In this document: positions 1 through 8,052 of the stretch, in pieces
Layout: every line of letters starts with the position of its first letter
How positions within the stretch are numbered: position 1 is the first letter of the stretch
Origin: Deltaproteobacteria bacterium
Lineage (GTDB): Bacteria > Desulfobacterota > Desulfobulbia > Desulfobulbales > Desulfurivibrionaceae
DNA: 41,430 bases
Direction: 5' to 3'
Assembly (NCBI GenBank): GCA_026388735.1
Contig: JAPLJG010000028.1
Coordinates: forward strand, 1 to 41,430
Program-made: the position numbers and the translations under genes
Notes under the pieces: generated by a model
Told to the model about the DNA's origin: nothing
The model's input: only the letters and a program-made list of their open reading frames with translations
The model's database searches: none

Positions 1-2
1 CC

Positions 3-1694
3 TTGCTGGCTGTGCTGCTGTCCGTTGTTGTGGTGGGTTGCGGCCTGTCCCTGCCCTATCTGATCCGCTTGGCCGTGGATGATTTCATCCTCAACACCGG
101 GCCTGCCGTCGAGGTTCGCCTTGCAGGGCTCAAGCATCTGGCCCTCGCCTTCTGCGGCCTCATGGCCTTCGAGTTTTTCGGCAACTTTGTCCAAGTCCTG
201 ATTCTTGAATGGACAGGGCAGAGGATCATGCACCGGATGCGGCAGATGATGTTTGTCCATCTCCTGCACCTGGACCTGAAATATTTTCACCGCAACCCCG
301 CAGGCCGCCTGGTAACGCGGCTGACCAACGACATCCAGAACATGCACGAGATGTTCACCTCGGTGATCGTCACCCTGTTCAACGACGGGGTCAAACTCCT
401 CGGCATCCTGGGGATTCTCTTTTGGATGAACTGGCGGCTGGCCCTGGGCATCTGTCTGCTTCTCCCGCTGATGGTGGGCAACACCCTTTGGTTCAGCCGC
501 CTGGCCCGCGACGCCTTTCGGCAGATCCGCACCCATCTGGCCAAGATCAACTCCTTCTTGCAGGAGTCGCTGTCCGGCGTCTCGCTCATCCAGCTTTTCC
601 GGCGCGAGGAGTCCAGCCAGGCCCAATTTTCCCAGCTCAACCAGGCCTTTTTTGCCAAGGCCCTCTATCAGATCAGGGTCTTTGCCGTGTTCATGCCCCT
701 CATCGAGCTGATGAGCGCACTGACCATCGGCACCATCCTCTGGTATGGCGGCAGCCAGATCATGGCCGGGAAGATGACCATCGGGATGCTGGTAGCCTTT
801 CTCTCCTATATGCGGCTTTTTTTCCAGCCCATGCGCGAGCTGTCGCAGAAGTATTCCATTGTCCAATCGGCCCTGGCCTCGGCGGAACGTATCTTCGAAC
901 TGCTCGACTCCAAGGAGACCCTGCCCCTGGCCTCTTCTCCCTTACGGCCTGTCTCCGGCAAGGGCGAGATAGAATTCCGGGAGGTGCGCTTCGGCTATGC
1001 GCCGGAGCATCCGGTGTTGGAGAATTTTTCCCTGAGGATTCCGTCCGGCCAGACCCTTGCCATCGTCGGCGCCACCGGCAGCGGCAAGACCACGATCATC
1101 AATCTGCTGGAGCGGTTTTACGACCCGGATGGAGGGGATATCCTTCTGGACGGCATCGACCTGCGCGATCTCGATCCGGACTGGCTGCGTCGTCAGGTGG
1201 GGCTGGTGATGCAGGACGTGTTGCTTATTCCCGGCACCATCCGGGAGAATGTCCTGCTCGATGTCGAAAAAACCGACGAGGCCCTGTGGGCGATCCTTGA
1301 AAAAGCGCAATTGGCTCGTTTTGTCCGCCAGTTGCCCGAGGGCCTTGCCGCCAGAGTGGGCGAGGGCGGCATGGACCTTTCCGCCGGGCAACGACAATTG
1401 CTGGCTTTTGCCAGGGTTCTCGCCAGGGAGCCGCGCATCCTGGTGTTGGACGAGGCCACCGCCAGCGTGGACCCGGAAAGCGAGATGCTTACCGAGCAGG
1501 CCATTGGTGCGACTTTTGCCGGACGGACCAATATCGTTATTGCCCATAGGCTTTCCACGATCCGGCGGGCAGATCATATTCTGGTTATGGCTGAGGGCAA
1601 GATCATTGAGCAGGGGAGCCATGCGGAACTGGCTGTGGCTAATGGGGCGTATCGGCGGCTGCTGACTATCTTTAGCGCTGGGTCTGGGGCGTGA
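3..1694 (+). CDS. ABC exporter, fused membrane and ATPase domains (5' partial)
   Basis: MsbA/LmrA-type half-transporter that would export a lipid, drug or peptide across the inner membrane as a homo- or heterodimer. The reading frame is open to the left edge and begins inside the first membrane helix, so the real start and roughly 20-40 residues lie outside the window. The visible part has an exporter membrane domain (about residues 1-300), then the nucleotide-binding domain. That domain shows Walker A GATGSGKT near residue 356, a Q-loop (VMQD), an ABC signature written LSAGQRQ, Walker B ILVLDEA and the H-loop IAHRLS. The ATPase site looks intact. The signature departs slightly from LSGGQ. 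In many genomes such genes come as tandem pairs, so the partner may lie upstream. The substrate cannot be told from sequence. Confidence 0.95.
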   Translation: MLAVLLSVVVVGCGLSLPYLIRLAVDDFILNTGPAVEVRLAGLKHLALAFCGLMAFEFFGNFVQVLILEWTGQRIMHRMRQMMFVHLLHLDLKYFHRNPAGRLVTRLTNDIQNMHEMFTSVIVTLFNDGVKLLGILGILFWMNWRLALGICLLLPLMVGNTLWFSRLARDAFRQIRTHLAKINSFLQESLSGVSLIQLFRREESSQAQFSQLNQAFFAKALYQIRVFAVFMPLIELMSALTIGTILWYGGSQIMAGKMTIGMLVAFLSYMRLFFQPMRELSQKYSIVQSALASAERIFELLDSKETLPLASSPLRPVSGKGEIEFREVRFGYAPEHPVLENFSLRIPSGQTLAIVGATGSGKTTIINLLERFYDPDGGDILLDGIDLRDLDPDWLRRQVGLVMQDVLLIPGTIRENVLLDVEKTDEALWAILEKAQLARFVRQLPEGLAARVGEGGMDLSAGQRQLLAFARVLAREPRILVLDEATASVDPESEMLTEQAIGATFAGRTNIVIAHRLSTIRRADHILVMAEGKIIEQGSHAELAVANGAYRRLLTIFSAGSGA

Positions 1695-1753
1695 TCATGG
1701 TTTCATGGTATAATTAAGAATTCAGAACGGCCTATAATAGAAGGAGGTGCTAC

Positions 1754-2275
1754 ATGGAGCTAGAGGGCAAGAAGGTAATACTGCTGGTGGAAGAGACCTA
1801 TAACGACCGGGAATTCTGGTACCCTTACTACCGCCTCAAAGAGGCCGGCGCCCAGGTGACGGTGGTCGGCCCCGAGGGCGGCATGAGCTATAGCGGCGCC
1901 GCCGGCATCAAGGCCACTGCCGATGCGGGCATCAAAGAGGTGCGGGCCGATGATTTCGACGGTCTGGTCATCCCCGGCGGCTACGCTCCGGACCACATGC
2001 GTCGTCACCTGGCCATGGTCAAACTGGTCAAGGATATGGCGGAAGCCGGTAAGATTGTCGCCGCCATCTGCCATGCCGGCTGGATGCTGGCCTCAGCCGA
2101 GGTGATTAACGGCAGGAGCGTCACCGGCTTTTTTGCCATCAAGGATGATCTGGTGCATGCCGGCGCCAAATACGTGGATCAGGAGGTGGTGGTGGACGGC
2201 AACCTTATAACCAGCCGTACGCCCGACGACTTGCCCGCCTTTCTGCGGGCCATCATCAAGGGGTTGGCTGCCTGA
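1754..2275 (+). CDS. DJ-1/PfpI family protein
   Basis: Cytoplasmic DJ-1/PfpI superfamily protein of 173 residues, the usual length for the PfpI/YhbO branch. Members have been described as proteases, glyoxalases or deglycases, and the in vivo role is disputed. The nucleophile elbow AICHAG places the reactive cysteine at residue 106, followed by His107. A conserved acidic residue (Glu14 or Glu15) lies near the N terminus, and the C-terminal signature TSRTPDDLPAF is typical of PfpI. The start is fixed by a strong AGGAGG ribosome site 7 bases before the ATG. The gene stands alone, 59 bp after the ABC exporter and convergent with the diguanylate cyclase. A stress-response role is inferred from the family only. 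Confidence 0.93.
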   Translation: MELEGKKVILLVEETYNDREFWYPYYRLKEAGAQVTVVGPEGGMSYSGAAGIKATADAGIKEVRADDFDGLVIPGGYAPDHMRRHLAMVKLVKDMAEAGKIVAAICHAGWMLASAEVINGRSVTGFFAIKDDLVHAGAKYVDQEVVVDGNLITSRTPDDLPAFLRAIIKGLAA

Positions 2276-2342
2276 TCTAATGCCGTCGCCATCGTTCCCC
2301 TATTTTCTCGTGACTTTTTTTACGTTTTTTTTAATACCGAGC

Positions 2343-4379
2343 TTAAATCGACGCAGGCAAGATCTCAAAGCGATTGCGGCCATTCATTTTGGCGTGGTAC
2401 AAGGCCCGATCCGCAAGGGCGACAAGTTGGGCTCCATCGGTCAAGACATGATCCGCTGCCGATGCAATTCCAAGGCTGATCGTGACAAATTCGGCTGTGT
2501 CCGATTTGGCATGGGGCAGGGCAAGCCTACGTACGGATTCACCGATGCGTCTTGCCAAGGCTGCCGCTCCTTGACTATCTGTGTCGGGTAGGATGAGCAC
2601 AAATTCCTCTCCGCCGTAACGAGCCAGGATATCAGGAGCACGTTCAACCACAGTCTGGAGGGTATGGGCAATCTGCCGCAGGCAAGCATCCCCCTCAAGA
2701 TGACCATAGTGGTCGTTATATTTTTTAAAATGATCCACATCAAGCATGATCAAGGACAATTGTGAGCCTGATCTTTTGTGTCTTGCGAATTCCGTCCGGA
2801 AGGCATTGTCAAAAAACCTGCGATTTGACAGACCCGTCAGGCTATCCGTCAGCGAATTGCTTTGGGCAAGATCCCTTTCGATCTCAAGCTGGTGAACCAA
2901 TTCTTGAATCTGTTGCTCTGCCTTCTTGCGACTTGTAATATCCCTAACAATTAAGACCATCCGAACAGGATTCCCCTGTCGGTCGCGAATCAAGGAATTG
3001 TTGACCTCGATGTCCAAGCGGGACCCGTCTTTGCGTAGGGCGCGGTATTCATTTGGGCCTGGATAATTTTCGTGTAACATCTTCATGATATTGGCCTGCG
3101 CCCTTTCATGATCTTCGGGGACAATAAAATCCATGACCGACATGCCAGGACCCTCCCCGGGAGGGTAGTCAAATATTCTATGCGCGGCCTCAGAGACCAT
3201 AATGATACGCCCCGAAAGATCAGCGATGGTAATATCGTCGGGCGAAGCCATCAAGATGGTTTTATAGGTCTCTTCGCTTTCTTGAAGTTCACGGGCCTTG
3301 GCATTCAGTTCTTTTTTTGCCAACTGGCCGATTTCCCAGGCCATACTCCCGATTTCGTTGTTCGGATAGACGTATTCTTCAATATCCGGCTCGTTTCCAG
3401 CAATGGTAGCCTTGATTTTTTTGCCAAGTTCAACCAGCGGACGGGACAAACGTCTGCTCAGCAGAATACTCTGTACAAGTCCCAAGAACACAGCGATGAT
3501 CCCGGTCAGACCGATAAGAAACAATACCTGCGTTATGATTGGGCGGAGTATCTCTCTCTTTTCGACCACTGTCACGACCGTCCAGCCGGTTACCGTGCTG
3601 CGGCTGTAATGGGCGACGTCTTCCACATTGTCAAGGCGGTATGTGAAGTCGCCTTGACTGTCCTGTTGGAAGGCTTTCGTTATTTCCGGAAGCGATTTGC
3701 CCAGTAAAGATTGATCGGGATGTATGATGATTTTTCCGGACCTGTCCACGACAAAACTGAATTCCGTCTTGTATTCGTCGTGTTGTGCAAGAAGGTGGAC
3801 AACCTGGTCAATTGAACAATCAATAGCTACCACACCGCCATATCCGCCGCCGGACTGCTTCAGCACTCTGCTGGTCGAAACCAGCCACTCTTTTGATTTA
3901 ATCTCCTGATATGGCAGACCGATCGACGTCTCTGGTTTGATGGCCATCGCCGCCCTATACCAGGGGCGGGTGGTCGGATCAAATCCTTCCGGAGGCGTGT
4001 AGTCGTTTATCAGCATCAGGCCATTTTCGTAACCCGAATAGATATAGGTGATATTCTTGTTTGCTTTGGAAAAAGATCGGTACGAAGCCAAGATGTGCTG
4101 ACGATTTTCTTCATCGAGAGCCATCGCATCCTTAATTTCTTTAATTTCGTCCAGCATCGTGATGGTGTTACTGATTTCGCTGAAATACCCATCAATAAAA
4201 AGAACAACGCCGCGATTGGTTCGGCTTATGACAGCACGCGCCTTGGAGATTGCGGAATAATACAGAATGGCTGAGAGTAAAAACCCGAAAATAGCCACGA
4301 CAATTAAAGCGAACAGAGCGCTGCTTTGAAATATCTCTCGCTTGATGCTTGATTTTTTTGGAGAAGACTGGGTCTTGAT
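2343..4379 (-). CDS. Membrane diguanylate cyclase, Cache-PAS-GGDEF, non-standard start
   Basis: Makes c-di-GMP in response to an extracytoplasmic ligand. Order of domains, numbering from the GTG at 4298: Cache-type periplasmic sensor (about 30-250), membrane helix (about 258-280), HAMP-like linker, PAS (340-460) with its PAC tail, GGDEF (485-651). The active-site motif is GGEEF near residue 560, and the inhibitory RxxD site (RAPD) is intact. The only standard start (GTG 4298) would cut through the first membrane helix. The same frame stays open upstream to a TGA at 4431-4433 and encodes a basic N terminus followed by a good helix. The only well-placed initiation candidate is ATC at 4379-4377, preceded by AAGGAAAAGGA. 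I give that coordinate with low certainty; the function is secure. Convergent with the PfpI gene. Confidence 0.85.
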   Translation of the reverse strand: MKTQSSPKKSSIKREIFQSSALFALIVVAIFGFLLSAILYYSAISKARAVISRTNRGVVLFIDGYFSEISNTITMLDEIKEIKDAMALDEENRQHILASYRSFSKANKNITYIYSGYENGLMLINDYTPPEGFDPTTRPWYRAAMAIKPETSIGLPYQEIKSKEWLVSTSRVLKQSGGGYGGVVAIDCSIDQVVHLLAQHDEYKTEFSFVVDRSGKIIIHPDQSLLGKSLPEITKAFQQDSQGDFTYRLDNVEDVAHYSRSTVTGWTVVTVVEKREILRPIITQVLFLIGLTGIIAVFLGLVQSILLSRRLSRPLVELGKKIKATIAGNEPDIEEYVYPNNEIGSMAWEIGQLAKKELNAKARELQESEETYKTILMASPDDITIADLSGRIIMVSEAAHRIFDYPPGEGPGMSVMDFIVPEDHERAQANIMKMLHENYPGPNEYRALRKDGSRLDIEVNNSLIRDRQGNPVRMVLIVRDITSRKKAEQQIQELVHQLEIERDLAQSNSLTDSLTGLSNRRFFDNAFRTEFARHKRSGSQLSLIMLDVDHFKKYNDHYGHLEGDACLRQIAHTLQTVVERAPDILARYGGEEFVLILPDTDSQGAAALARRIGESVRRLALPHAKSDTAEFVTISLGIASAADHVLTDGAQLVALADRALYHAKMNGRNRFEILPASI

Positions 4380-4570
4380 AAAAAATTCCTTTTCCTTGGT
4401 CGGAAGAGTATGGAGGAGAAATGTTTTTGCTCAACACTCTTTGTATTAATAACAAACAGGTAAGCCCACGGTTCTGCTGGGGGCCTCGCAGAAATAACCT
4501 AATGCACTTCCCCTGTCTTCTCAAAAAAAACAGGGAAATGCCTTAAGTTTTTTCTGGTTGATTTTCAACT

Positions 4571-4717
4571 ATGGCAAGGTATGTGGAAGTCTCCGGGAAG
4601 TCAAAAGAAAAATACCCGCAGGTCATGGAGGGGATTCTTGAACGTGTCGATATCGCGCTACTCCTTGATGCAGTGCAGAAAACTAGGAACACGCCCCTGT
4701 TTTTTGAGAAAATATAA
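4571..4717 (+). CDS. Possible 48-residue small protein
   Basis: ATG-initiated open frame of 48 codons ending in TAA, in the otherwise gene-free stretch 4434-4861. Its composition is protein-like and alternates charged and hydrophobic residues in the C-terminal half. I recognise no family. No clear ribosome site precedes the ATG. Its middle (4634-4669) overlaps a block that is about 80% identical to the 3' end of the neighbouring oxidoreductase gene (5111-5146). The frame may therefore be a by-product of a decayed duplication rather than a gene. Confidence 0.22.
   Translation: MARYVEVSGKSKEKYPQVMEGILERVDIALLLDAVQKTRNTPLFFEKI
4634..4670 (-). repeat. Degenerate copy of the oxidoreductase gene's 3' end
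   Basis: Thirty of 37 bases match 5111-5147, which encodes the last residues of the FAD/NAD oxidoreductase on the minus strand. Read in the matching frame, the copy gives IKE-stop-RDIDTFKN against [12 protein letters not shown] in the intact gene. An in-frame TAG replaces a glutamine codon. The similarity does not extend clearly to either side. This fits a short relic of a duplication. Chance or a shared regulatory sequence cannot be excluded. Confidence 0.45.
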
Positions 4718-4861
4718 GGGGGTGTACCCTGCTTTCTCTCGAAAAAAATATCCGTGCTCATTTGAAGGTAATCCGTCGTGCCATAAAAGCCCATTGGATA
4801 TCTGCTCAATTCCTGTTACCATGCAGGCAGAGGGGAAAACCTATAAGAGCACGGAGCATCA

Positions 4862-5059
4862 ATGAAACGTTTCAAATATCAGATGAAAGACAGTAAAGAA
4901 CTTTGGGTATGCGAGGATTGCAAAAAGGCGCAGGCCGATCTCATCCTGCTGAAATCCTGGCGGCTTATTGACAAGAAAAATGACGATTCTGCCTGCGAAT
5001 ACTGCTCGCCTCCAATCTTTGTTCCCGAAGCGCCAGCCGATCTAAGTGTGCATCATTAG
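4862..5059 (+). CDS. Small two-CxxC putative zinc-binding protein
   Basis: 65-residue basic protein with two CxxC pairs (CEDC near residues 17-20 and CEYC near 46-49) that could hold one zinc ion as a zinc ribbon. The segment between the pairs is rich in Lys, Leu and Asp. No family is recognised. The ribosome site is weak (ACGGAG about 6 bases before the ATG). The gene is convergent with the oxidoreductase, with 39 bp between the stops. Spacing of the four cysteines and the isolated position suggest a small regulator or an RNA/DNA-binding protein; this is inference. Confidence 0.55.
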   Translation: MKRFKYQMKDSKELWVCEDCKKAQADLILLKSWRLIDKKNDDSACEYCSPPIFVPEAPADLSVHH

Positions 5060-5098
5060 AGATGAAGAGAACCAGAAGGGTCTAACGGGACCTCCGGG

Positions 5099-6271
5099 TC
5101 ACAACAGACTATTCTTGAGCGTGCCGATATCCCGTTGCTCCGTGATATAGCGGGTGATGGTGTTGAAGTTTTTGGTGTCCCCCACCATGATGCAGCCGAT
5201 GAGCCGGTTGTTCTCGATGACCAGCTTTTTGTAGATACTCCCTGAGCTTACCACCTGCGATTCATGCCTCCCTTCCGCGTCGATGTTGCCTGCGGCGGCG
5301 ACGTCGATGCCTGCCACCTTGAGGATATTGCTCATGGTGGTGCCGTGGTAAGCTGCTTCGCCGCCCGCCATGTTGGCGCCAGCCACCTTGCCCTGTTGCA
5401 TGGCCGCAGGCCAGATGCCGGAGACTACGCCCTGATGCTCGGCCACATCGCCTGCCGCATAGATGTCGCTGGCGCTGGTTTCCAACCGGTCATTCACCTT
5501 GACCCCCTTGTCACAATCAAGCCCGCTGCTCTTGGCCAGTTCCAGATTGGGCCGCACCCCGGCGGAGACGATGACCATCTGGCCTTTCAGGGTGTTGCCG
5601 CCTTCGAGGACTATGCCGTCGGCTCGGCCATTGCTGCCGGTGATGGTCTTGGTCATGGCCGAGAGGCGGAAGGCAAAGCCCATCGTTTCCATGAGTTCCT
5701 GGAGCATTTTGGCCCCCTTGGCGTCCAGTTGCCTCGGTAGGAGGCGCGGGAAAAATTCGACCACCGTGACCTTTTTGCCCAACTTGCGCAGGGCATTGCC
5801 CGCTTCCAGGCCGAGCAGGCCGCCGCCGATGAGGATCACCTCCTCGCTTTTTTGGGACTGGGCCAGGATGGCTCTGGCGTCTTTGATGTGGCGGAGGCTG
5901 AACACCCCCTGCTGGTCGATGCCCTCGATGGGCGGCAGGAAGGAGTGGCTGCCCGTGGCGAGGAGTAACCGGTCAAAGGGTAGCATCTCGCCGGTCTCGG
6001 TGGTCAGTCGTTTGCCAGCGGCATCGAGCTTGGCGATCCGGGTATTGAGGCGCAGGTCGATCCGCTGCTCATGGTACCAGGCCTCTTTCTTGGCGATGAG
6101 CTTGTCTTCGCCCACATCCCCGCTTATGAAATCGTTGAGTCTGATCCGATAGTAAAAGGGGATATCCTCTTCGCTGAGGATGGTGATGCTGCCTTTGGGG
6201 TCCTGCTGGCGGATGGCTTCCGCCGCAGAGGTTCCGGCTACGCCGTTGCCGATGATCAGGTAGGTTTTCAT
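5099..6271 (-). CDS. FAD/NAD(P)-dependent oxidoreductase, NirB N-terminal/rubredoxin reductase type
   Basis: Cytoplasmic pyridine-nucleotide disulfide oxidoreductase-fold flavoprotein of 390 residues. It carries an N-terminal FAD-binding motif ([16 protein letters not shown]), a second nucleotide-binding motif for NAD(P)H ([15 protein letters not shown], about residue 145) and the second FAD motif (YAAGDVAEH). It resembles the N-terminal half of NirB/NasB and stand-alone rubredoxin or NADH oxidases, but lacks the BFD iron-sulfur and sirohaem domains. The likely role is passing electrons from NAD(P)H to a small redox protein. I chose ATG 6271, where the FAD motif begins at once. The frame is open upstream to 6370, but that extension has no family character and overlaps the promoter region shared with the divergent YchJ gene. 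Confidence 0.9.
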   Translation of the reverse strand: MKTYLIIGNGVAGTSAAEAIRQQDPKGSITILSEEDIPFYYRIRLNDFISGDVGEDKLIAKKEAWYHEQRIDLRLNTRIAKLDAAGKRLTTETGEMLPFDRLLLATGSHSFLPPIEGIDQQGVFSLRHIKDARAILAQSQKSEEVILIGGGLLGLEAGNALRKLGKKVTVVEFFPRLLPRQLDAKGAKMLQELMETMGFAFRLSAMTKTITGSNGRADGIVLEGGNTLKGQMVIVSAGVRPNLELAKSSGLDCDKGVKVNDRLETSASDIYAAGDVAEHQGVVSGIWPAAMQQGKVAGANMAGGEAAYHGTTMSNILKVAGIDVAAAGNIDAEGRHESQVVSSGSIYKKLVIENNRLIGCIMVGDTKNFNTITRYITEQRDIGTLKNSLL

Positions 6272-6382
6272 GGCAGGTGCCTCAGAAGGAGGTTGAAGGG
6301 AGGGGAGAATAGAGATATTGTGGCACACTCCGTTGGGGATGTACAAGTATTCCCGCAAATATATAAACAAGGAAGGTGTTGG

Positions 6383-6880
6383 ATGGCCAAGAAAGAGAAG
6401 AAGAGCCTTTGCCCGTGCGGCACGGGGTTGGAGTTTGCCGAATGTTGTGGCCCGTTTTTGGAGGGCAGCCAGCCCGCGCCGACCGCCGAGGCGCTGATGC
6501 GCTCACGCTATACCGCCTTTGCCAGGCAGGATATCCCCTATATTCTGCGTTCCTGGCACCGGAGCACCCGTCCGGCCGATCTGAATCTGGATGATGAGGC
6601 TGGGTTTGTTTGGCACGGGATTGAGGTGTTAGCGACCGAGGCAGGCGGCGCGGGGGAGGAGGCCGGGGTGGTGGAGTTTATCGCCAACTTTTCCGGGCAT
6701 GGCCAGGACCATCACCTGCATGAGCGGGCCAAGTTTGTCTGCGAAGAGGGGCAGTGGCTGTACGTGGACGGCAAGGTGAATCCGGGGCGGGTTCCGGTAA
6801 TCAGCGAAAAGATCGGCCGCAACGAACCCTGCCCCTGCGGGAGCGGCAAGAAGTATAAGAAGTGCTGTCAGCTTAAGTAA
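6383..6880 (+). CDS. ychJ: YchJ-family (UPF0225) protein with two SEC-C motifs
   Basis: 165-residue protein of the YchJ family, function not established. It has a SEC-C zinc motif at each end: [14 protein letters not shown] at the N terminus and [15 protein letters not shown] at the C terminus. Between them lies the conserved YchJ core (residues about 25-130, starting [14 protein letters not shown]). SEC-C motifs bind zinc and in SecA contact SecB or ribosomes. The start at 6383 has a GGAAGG ribosome site, and the longer open frame upstream is not family-like. The gene is divergent from the oxidoreductase, with 111 bp between the starts. Confidence 0.92.
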   Translation: MAKKEKKSLCPCGTGLEFAECCGPFLEGSQPAPTAEALMRSRYTAFARQDIPYILRSWHRSTRPADLNLDDEAGFVWHGIEVLATEAGGAGEEAGVVEFIANFSGHGQDHHLHERAKFVCEEGQWLYVDGKVNPGRVPVISEKIGRNEPCPCGSGKKYKKCCQLK

Positions 6881-6896
6881 GGCGAAGAGTTTTTGG

Positions 6897-6916
6897 ACCC
6901 CGGCTTTCGCCGGGGT
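6897..6916. terminator. Bidirectional hairpin / REP-like palindrome
   Basis: Perfect inverted repeat ACCCCGGC-TTTC-GCCGGGGT between the convergent ychJ and 55-residue genes, followed by GACGG. It is placed to end transcription from both sides, although U-tracts are short. The form CCGGCTTTCGCCGG-GTGAC is that of a palindromic element scattered through many proteobacterial genomes. A looser copy lies at 12841-12866. Confidence 0.7.
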
Positions 6917-6943
6917 GACGGTTTACTATGCCGGTCGGCGGTC

Positions 6944-7111
6944 TTACTCCATATAGTCCTTCAGCTTTTCCAAAAGACTCTCCGGCAACTCCTCGTCGTA
7001 CATGAAGGCCTGGGCCTCTTCCCCGGTGATCTGGCTCTTGATCTCCAGGGGCAGGGAGCGAAGGATGGCTACCCGCTCCTGGTTGGGCTTTTTTTTCTCG
7101 TTGTTGTCCAT
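6944..7111 (-). CDS. 55-residue hypothetical protein next to nitroreductase
   Basis: Short acidic protein (55 residues) with a lysine-rich start and a C-terminal half rich in Glu and Leu, probably helical. No cysteines, membrane helix or recognised family. I chose ATG 7111 because AAGAGG lies 6 bases upstream. Another ATG at 7117 sits directly against that site. It follows the nitroreductase gene on the same strand with a 26 bp gap, so the two are probably co-transcribed and end at the hairpin at 6897-6916. Function unknown. Confidence 0.72.
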   Translation of the reverse strand: MDNNEKKKPNQERVAILRSLPLEIKSQITGEEAQAFMYDEELPESLLEKLKDYME

Positions 7112-7137
7112 GTGCATCCTCTTGGGGTGTGGGTGGA

Positions 7138-7938
7138 TTAGGAGCGCCAGATGATCCGGGTCTCTTTTCTGGCCGGAATCTTGAAATACGGAAATCTCGG
7201 GTAGCCGAAGATCATGGCCCCGTAAAGGTGGTGGTCCTCGGGCAGGGCCAGGGCGTCGAGCAGGGGCTGGTATCCGGCCGCGACGGCGCTCATCAGGATG
7301 CCGGCCCAGCAGGTGCCGATCTCACAGCTGGCTGCGGCCAGGTCAAAATAGGTCAGGGCGATGGTGCAGTCGATCTCCGGCTTGAGGCTGTCCTTGTGGG
7401 CATGGGCCACCAACAAATGGGGAGCGCCGCGCAGGACCATGTCCTTGTCCTGATCCCAGGCAGCAACGATGCCGGGATAGCTGGTTCCGGTTCGCAGCCA
7501 GTCCACGACCAACCCTGCCAGATGCCTTACCGCCTCGGGCGTTTCCAGAACCAACCACTGCACCGGTTGTGCGTTCTTGGCGGAGGGCGCCCAGCGGCAC
7601 AGGTCGAGCAGCTGTTCGATCTGTTTTCGGGGAATCGTCTGCTGCTGGTACGTCCGGATGGAGCGCCGGGAGGTCAGCAGCTGTCCGGTTTTCTTGAGCG
7701 TGGGTGGGGAGCCATAGCCGATGGTCTGGAAGCCGTTGGGGTTCATGGCCGCAAGGCTTAAGGCGTTATGGGGGCAAACCGCTACGCAGTGGCCGCACTG
7801 GATACAGAGGCGGGCGGCGGCCGGGCGGATCTCTGGAAATCCGTCCTCGCCGGTGAGCGAAATGAGGCTGAACGGACATTCTGCCGCGCAGATCCCGTCT
7901 TTTTTGCATCGTGTCCGGTCGATGGTGATCATGGCCAT
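7138..7938 (-). CDS. Nitroreductase fused to an N-terminal ferredoxin domain
   Basis: 266-residue fusion of a two-cluster ferredoxin (residues 1-62) and an FMN-dependent nitroreductase domain (about 85-262). The second cluster has CIQCGHCVAVCP. The first reads CxxDxxCxxxCP (C11, D14, C17, C21), with aspartate in place of one cysteine. That pattern is common in this fusion family and in three-iron or Asp-ligated ferredoxins. The nitroreductase part opens with SRRSIRTY, the usual FMN-phosphate region. It would pass electrons from ferredoxin to FMN and then to an unknown nitro- or other substrate. AGGAATAAGCC precedes the ATG; a second ATG two codons later is possible. The 55-residue gene follows at 26 bp. 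Confidence 0.92.
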   Translation of the reverse strand: MAMITIDRTRCKKDGICAAECPFSLISLTGEDGFPEIRPAAARLCIQCGHCVAVCPHNALSLAAMNPNGFQTIGYGSPPTLKKTGQLLTSRRSIRTYQQQTIPRKQIEQLLDLCRWAPSAKNAQPVQWLVLETPEAVRHLAGLVVDWLRTGTSYPGIVAAWDQDKDMVLRGAPHLLVAHAHKDSLKPEIDCTIALTYFDLAAASCEIGTCWAGILMSAVAAGYQPLLDALALPEDHHLYGAMIFGYPRFPYFKIPARKETRIIWRS

Positions 7939-8052
7939 TGGCTTATTCCTGTTATATTTTCACAATTCTGCTAACTGCACATCGTGATGGGGATTTTTCG
8001 GTATCTAGCCAGACGAACGCACTATTTTGCTGTCGGGCGGGAGAGGGAAGAT

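Larger units (their letters stand above)
4431..4861. other. Gene-poor stretch
   Basis: About 430 bases with lower GC than the surroundings. It holds only the doubtful 48-residue frame (4571-4717) and the degenerate repeat (4634-4670). No promoter, hairpin or RNA gene stands out. Confidence 0.5.

Noticed and set aside
1733-1738. Perfect TATAAT before the PfpI gene
   Set aside because: Transcription would start inside or after the ribosome site at 1741-1747, and no -35 box lies at the right distance.
4543-4865. Open frames of 88 (minus) and 94 (plus) codons
   Set aside because: No ribosome sites, protein-unlike composition, and they overlap each other and the decayed repeat.
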